From positions 22,248,676 through 22,312,675 of the forward strand of contig CM049311.1 of the NCBI GenBank assembly GCA_026874595.1: a stretch of 64,000 nt of DNA. The letters are read 5' to 3'. Made by a program: the position numbers and the translations under genes. Below, piece by piece: positions 23,259 to 64,000 of the stretch (position 1 is the stretch's first letter; the number at the start of each line of letters is the position of its first letter). The stretch comes from Sipunculus nudus (taxonomy: Eukaryota; Annelida; Sipuncula; Golfingiida; Sipunculidae). A model generated the notes under the pieces. It was not told where the DNA came from, made no database searches, and saw only the letters and a program-made list of their open reading frames with translations.

Positions 23259-23590
23259 AGATTGTTTGACTCGTGTTGTAAAAAAAACACACAAACGAAC
23301 AAGGATGAACTCATTTCCTCCTGGTTGGGCAACAAAACGCAACTGATTTGTCAAATTCCATCGATTGCCTATGCTGAGATGCACAGTGGTCATTGTGAAC
23401 TGCGTTGTATTTTAAAATATATGTACTTCAGTCTACGTTATCAGGTACACCCCAGTGCAATTATTTGTTACACTGCTTAGCGACAGATATCCACATTGAT
23501 CATTATACTACATAACCTATGCTTTGCAGATTGATTTATCAGTATTTAGAAAAACATTACCTCCATGGCAAAAAGTTGTTTTACCTATGT
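23018..23590. other. Spacer with (TA)n microsatellite
   Basis: An uninterrupted TA tract runs 23213-23256. Nothing else is recognised. Confidence 0.6.
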
Positions 23591-23639
23591 TTCAATCTAT
23601 TTTGCATTCCTCAATCCAGCAGGGGTGGTTGCTAAACTC

Positions 23640-23870
23640 TCCTCAATCAATGAGTATCTGTCATATTCTAATCATATATGAACATAAAACGTTCTGTCCC
23701 CAGGTCAGTACCTGTGATAAAATCAGAACCGTCAATACATATGCTATATGATTGTCTCAGCAGTCAATGATTATCTGTCATATTCTAATCATATATAATC
23801 ATAAAACGTTCTATCCCCAGGTCAGTACCTGTGATAAAATCAGAACCGTCAATACATATGCTATATGATT
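23640..23870 (+). repeat. 117-bp tandem duplication directly upstream of receptor exon 1
   Basis: ATCTGTCATATTCTAATC occurs at 23656 and 23773, and CTATATGATT at 23744 and 23861, both offset by exactly 117. The two copies differ by only a few bases. A more diverged relative, including the flank CCAGCAGGGGTGG, lies at 25645-25770. The second copy ends about 10 bases before the proposed start codon, so it would be 5' UTR or promoter. Confidence 0.85.
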
Positions 23871-23878
23871 ATACAATT

Positions 23879-59686
<35,808 letters not shown>

Positions 59687-59935
59687 TATAACGGGAAGGT
59701 CAATATATTACAAGGTCAAATAGACTCCGTGTATTATAGAATTAATAGACTGCCAGAAGTGTCCATGTATCCTAGTATCAACAGACATTTCCAAGAGATG
59801 ATGAGTTCAGATATTATTCAGACTTACAGAAGAGTATACATTTTCGAACATCAAAAAGACCAGTAATGCTCCATGTATTCCAGTGTAAATAGGCATGTAT
59901 ACCAGGATCAAGCAGATTCTAAGGATTTGTATTAA
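59687..59935 (+). other. In-frame continuation past the stop: more ITIM-type motifs
   Basis: In the same frame as exon 27, 59 sense codons follow the TAG before TAA at 59864, then 22 more before TAA at 59933. They encode DSVYYRINR (Tyr codon 59732), VSMYPSINRH (59768), RRVYIF (59837) and CSMYSSVNRH (59876). The similarity to DSMYSSIK upstream shows these are repeats of the same module. Confidence 0.75.
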
Positions 59936-60281
59936 GTGCATATCGAGTAATGCGCCATAGCATTCCTGTATCAGATATAATTTGTATTGTGTAATTTGTT
60001 ACCACCAACCAACCTTTCCAAGTGTGTCGATTTATACTGAGCACGTGATGACTTTGATAATCCGCTTAACATATACCTTTATTTCTTATCATATTGGTCT
60101 GTATTTTATGCCTCATTAATGGAAAATTATAGGTTTTAACTCGCTTGTGTATTGATACTCTAGAGTATACGCTTTTCGTGTACATACTTTGTTTCATACA
60201 GTAAACATTGTTATTTGAAATTTGAATTATAGAAGACCACAATTAGAAACGACTGGCATTTTTAGTTATAGTGCTATTGAA

Positions 60282-60287
60282 AATAAA
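60282..60287 (+). promoter_or_regulatory. Candidate polyadenylation signal of the receptor gene
   Basis: An AATAAA about 600 bases after the stop codon. It is supported only by the hexamer and its position. Confidence 0.4.
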
Positions 60288-60439
60288 AGTAGACCCTTCA
60301 AAATACATAAATATAGTTCATCCATATATATGTTGAGTTAGTCCCTAGATCGAATCAACTTTGTCTGTATGACTCAATAATTAGAACTCGATTTAGTTTG
60401 GTAAGTATTGCTCGTATGAAAAGTTCTTTTTCAAAATAG

Positions 60440-60443
<4 letters not shown>

Positions 60444-60500
<57 letters not shown>
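60444..60500. repeat. (TA)n microsatellite
   Basis: A pure TA tract abutting the left end of the TIR element that follows. Confidence 0.95.
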
Positions 60501-60502
<2 letters not shown>

Positions 60503-61738
60503 TGTGGTTGCCTATCGGCGGGGCTAAATTTTTGCGGTTTTTATATTTTTAAAAATTTCACGGGGTTCCTTTTTCGCGCTCTACCATTGCTCTAGTAGTA
60601 TATTTTATTATAAAAAATTATTTCCTGAACCGGTGATTTCACTATTATCTAGGTCTTCTATTTCTCTGTCCGGATATCGCATGTTCGAACATTCACAAAC
60701 GGCTAAGCCGACACCTGTGGGAAGCATTGACCCCGCTGGCTGTAATAAGTTCAGTGCCGACGCTCATTAAAAACAACTCGCATGTTATTAAGGTGTGTCG
60801 AGAAACCAACCTGTAACTACAAAGCCGTATATTAAGTTTGTTTAGGGGAAACTGTCTTGATAAGGGTATCTTACTCCTGTTAATTAAAAGTCGAGTCGAA
60901 ATCACCTGCTCAACCAACAAGGGACGCCTGTAGGGAGCCCTCTTGTTTCAGTATCAAGGGCAGGGATGTGCCCAGATTAATTTGAGTGCCGTTTATGTTG
61001 CTAATTACTTCCATATAGGTGGATGAAGGAACCGTATTCAATTTCTTACAGTTAGCATCTGAAACAAAACATAATATTCCACTGTTTTACGGCACTTTGG
61101 CCCCAAAATAAACTGTGACCTTTCAAATATATTCAAAATTCACGTCATCAATAGCAAATCATGCATCGTTTGGCGAGTCATGATTTCACAGAATTTTAGA
61201 AGTCTTTTATACAGTTACAAGGTGGCGCAACCCTAGCGGCTACATTCACTACTTTAGTGGTAAATTTTTGTTCATTAACAAGACTAAATACGGTACAATG
61301 TGAAAGAGTACTTCTACTCAATATTCATATTAAGCGGCACTGGATGTCATGTAACTTAGCACACATACACGTAATTTTTAAATATTACTTTCCAGTCACG
61401 TACGGGGGACAGGAAAAACTGCCGGGCGCGTCTGCCGGCGTCAGCACGCACTTGCGTCACGTTTTTTTTTTTAATCTAAGCCAACCGATATTATTTGAAA
61501 TGGGCCCTGTCATTCTCCCTGAATCATTTAACGTATATGCACCAGGCTCGATGGACATCACTACGTTGGTAAAGGTAAATTTCAACTATCGCAAACTATC
61601 GGCAGCTTCTGAAATTAATGATCGTGGTCTTGTATATATGCATTCAAAGCTGCGTGGTTTCAATTTCGCGGTCAGAGAGCGACCGCGAATATCGCGAATT
61701 TGAAACCACCGCAAATAAGAAGACAATCACAGTATATA
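60498..61738. mobile_element. TIR-bounded DNA element (about 1.24 kb, non-autonomous)
   Basis: The left end reads TATACTGTGGTTGCCTAT and the right end in reverse complement reads TATACTGTGATTGTCTTC, each followed by TTGCGGT-containing sequence; TA dinucleotides flank both sides. An internal hairpin at 61654-61708 pairs GTGGTTTCAA with TTGAAACCAC. The 148-aa ORF inside (61257-61703) has no recognised domain. Confidence 0.6.
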
Positions 61739-61739
61739 A

Positions 61740-62920
61740 CCGAGAATTTAATGGGTCCAGAGTATATTTTTAAGCTAAGGTAAGGATCATTTCAAAATTT
61801 CCGTGGAGTTTGACGGGCCAAGCACAGTCCGCAGGGATCACGGCGGATTACGACGGAAGAAGCCACGGACTATTTGCGATTCCTTATCGTACACTAGGAA
61901 TTATTAACGGCCACTATTGATGGTCATTAGTGGCCTATCCGTAATGATCCGTGATGAGGTCCGTGATAGTTAACCTAGGCTTAATAACAATTCTGTGTCA
62001 CCAGGAATCATCTTGTTGTATAAAAGTGTTATTTACTATACCAAGGCTGCAATTTGAAATGTGTGTAAGGTGTTGGACTTAACTTTATGAACCCTTAAAA
62101 AATAAAGGTTCTCAGCAGAGTTTGAAAAGCCCGAAGCCTCGCGTAATTTTGCGTAGGAGTTGCAATTCACGGCAATTTAATGAATGAAGCATATATAGAA
62201 CATGCATCGGCATTATCCATGCACTCCATTTAGAACAAAAATAAAGTATTCTATAGTGAAACATGTTTCGTAATTTGCTAAACCTCTTTGGCTTTTCTTC
62301 GCGATGTAATATCGGTGACGGGGTCTTCTCAAATGATGTACATGCCTGCTTGATGTTTTTCGTGAAATAACTGTATCCAGAATTGTTAAAGATTTGTGTA
62401 TGCACTGATGACTATTATATTATACCGATATAACAAGTAATGTCGTAAAGACCAAGGGTCATCTGCTCTTCACAGTGTTGACATAGCAAAAATAAAATCA
62501 GAATTTGGGGCAAAAATCAGGTCTACCACGGATAAACCGTCAGTGTTAATACTTGGGCTTTATCCATATGCCAAATCACTCCTCGACCTTGCGCTAGTTT
62601 AATTGTTTAATTAATTGGATTTATATGTTTTTCTCTTTCTACAGTGCTGTCTAAATCTGTTTTATAATATTCACCTTTTACCGGTAACATCCATTTATTT
62701 TTTTTTAATTCTATGCCACTTTTCTAATGTGTATATGGCTTCTATTTCACCTTCGTTCGAGGTGCTTTAAAATATGATATATTTACGTCAACAGGTATGG
62801 TTGTGTTCATCGTGCTGAGCTATGTAAATAAAGGCTGTGTCTTTCGGGTAGGTGTTAAACTTCTTGAGGGTGTGTTCCGGCCATATGCCGAACCTTCTCT
62901 GCCAAACCGTTAACAGAACC
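61740..62920. other. Non-coding stretch, no gene seen
   Basis: It includes a short imperfect palindromic patch of GTCCGTGATA/TCCGTAATGATCCG units near 61800-61970. Nothing else is recognised. Confidence 0.4.
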
Positions 62921-62924
62921 CCAT

Positions 62925-63262
62925 GATCCAAAAAGGTGGGGGTTTATAGTCTGTTATCACCCACGATGGCAGTCTCATCCAACTTTACACTGTCTTCCTG
63001 GTCTTTCGGGCTTGTTCATTCTTGTAGCTTTTTTGGTTCCCTGGGGAGCAAACAACCCAAGCTGCCATATCAGGCGCTAGAAGGTTATTTTTTTCTACAT
63101 TTGCCTTCCTCCCATAACCAGTACCCATTCACTCCTGGGTTGAGAGAGCGGACCCTTGTGGTAAAGACTTTGCCTAGGAGTCTCAGCGGAAACGGCGGTC
63201 AGAACCCACAACCATGCGGTCACAAATCCAGCGCCCTATCCATAACGTCACCACGCTCCACA
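62925..63262 (-). mobile_element. tRNA-derived SINE
   Basis: On the minus strand the 5' head starts near 63259: GGAGCGTGGTGACG, GGATAGGGCGCTGGATTTGT (A-box region) and GTTGTGGGTTCTGACC (B-box region), about 65 bases like a tRNA head. A ~270-base body follows with GAGTGAATGGGTACTGGTTA and GGCAGCTTGGGTTGTTTGC. The head is too degenerate to be a working tRNA. The overlapping + strand ORF is a chance frame. Confidence 0.65.
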
Positions 63263-63394
63263 AAATATGGAACGTGGCATGATTGCTGTTTTCTCCTATT
63301 GTTCCATTTCTTTAACCAGGTTTACAGTCTCATACATGATTGTTACTATAAAACCGACAATCTTTCCATGCACCTGATAGTGTGGATTCTGAAT

Positions 63395-63858
63395 TGTTCG
63401 TGGGGGTTATTTTCGTTAAATTCGTGGGGTATTTCTCCAAGAAATTGAAAACCTCACGATCGTCTAGTATGTTATAGAAGCTTTAATAGCCAGTCCGTCG
63501 TCTTTGCAATGTGTAGGTCAACATTCCGTCCAGGTTAGCAATGATTTATTGATAAGGCTTAATTAAATGGATAGGAAACGATATAACCTATTTATTTTAA
63601 AGATAAGTGATTAAATCTTATTTTGATAGAAAGGTCCTCAGTTCAAACTGGAGTTGAGTAATACTGGGAATTTAGCAATGAAATATCGTTTTATTATGTC
63701 AAAAGTTCATTTTAGTTACGTCATCAATAAAGTCAGTGAACAAAACTTGAAACTACACATGAACGATTAATCCACGAAAGTTTTACCCAACGAATAGTGT
63801 TTCATACAACGTACACGAAATTTTAACCCACGAAATATTTTGAATCAACAGTATATCA
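63395..63858. mobile_element. MITE-like element with inverted TTCGTGGG ends
   Basis: The left part has GTTCGTGGGGGTTATTTTCG and ATTCGTGGGGTATTT. The right part has, inverted, CACGAAATTTTAACCCACGA and CCACGAAAGTTTTACCC. No coding region is present. Confidence 0.5.
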
Positions 63859-64000
63859 TCCGTAATTTATATCGATATGCCGTTACAATAAACATCAACG
63901 TTGGCAGGACTCGATATATAAATTCATTTTTCGTAAAGTGGTACCACAACATCTACCGAAGGCATTTTAAGAGTATTCTTAACCTGTATCGCACGGTCAG

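Noticed and set aside
61257-61703. 148-aa ORF inside the TIR element
   Set aside because: No transposase motif; part of it translates the hairpin.
63194-63262. True tRNA gene on the minus strand
   Set aside because: The B box is degenerate, there is no convincing acceptor-stem pairing, and a SINE body follows.
62936-63448. 170-aa + strand ORF
   Set aside because: It runs antisense through the SINE and into a MITE-like repeat; no domain is recognised.

Overview
The window is eukaryotic nuclear DNA. It is AT-rich, has small exons bounded by GT-AG introns, and is full of degraded transposons and tandem repeats. A Gmr1-like LTR element, a tRNA-derived SINE, dense AT microsatellites and the gene content fit a lophotrochozoan, most likely a bivalve mollusc. 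That placement is inference. Only two protein genes are supported, both on the + strand. Exon coordinates were assigned by hand from splice sites, phase and homology to remembered families.

Gene 1 (1-5272) is the 3' part of an intracellular Ca2+-release channel of the IP3 receptor family: seven exons covering the end of the transmembrane domain, the pore, TM6, the Cys2-His2 linker and the tail. Its selectivity filter departs strongly from the usual GGGIGD, and it carries a long Ser/Pro-rich tail ending in a class I PDZ ligand. The intron after the TM6 exon holds about seven degenerate copies of the exon end together with its splice donor.

Gene 2 (about 23879-59686, 27 inferred exons) is a large single-pass receptor of about 1,460 residues. 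In order it has a signal peptide, three CUB domains, about eight fibronectin III domains, a juxtamembrane module like that of R3-type receptor tyrosine phosphatases, a TM helix and a short cytoplasmic tail. There is no phosphatase domain. The tail instead has several Tyr-based SH2-docking motifs. Past the TAG stop, in the same frame, three further ITIM-consensus motifs follow, so the tail looks like a motif array cut by a stop codon. This receptor is the best candidate here for an undescribed system.

Between the genes and in intron 1 (18.8 kb) lie repeats. They are a 145-bp array near 7.4-8.4 kb, a 0.7-kb tandem duplication at 8.75-10.3 kb, two copies of a foldback-like element (11.8-15.8 kb and 30.8-35.9 kb), and LTRs of one family at 17.7, 22.4, 31.5, 33.2 and 40.0 kb. 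They also include a decayed minus-strand Gmr1-like retrotransposon with integrase before reverse transcriptase (19.06-23.02 kb), a 1.4-kb tandem duplication joined by (TA)n tracts (35.9-39 kb), and a 330-bp array (41.2-41.9 kb). Downstream of gene 2 are TIR elements and a SINE. No tRNA, rRNA, CRISPR or bacterial features are seen.
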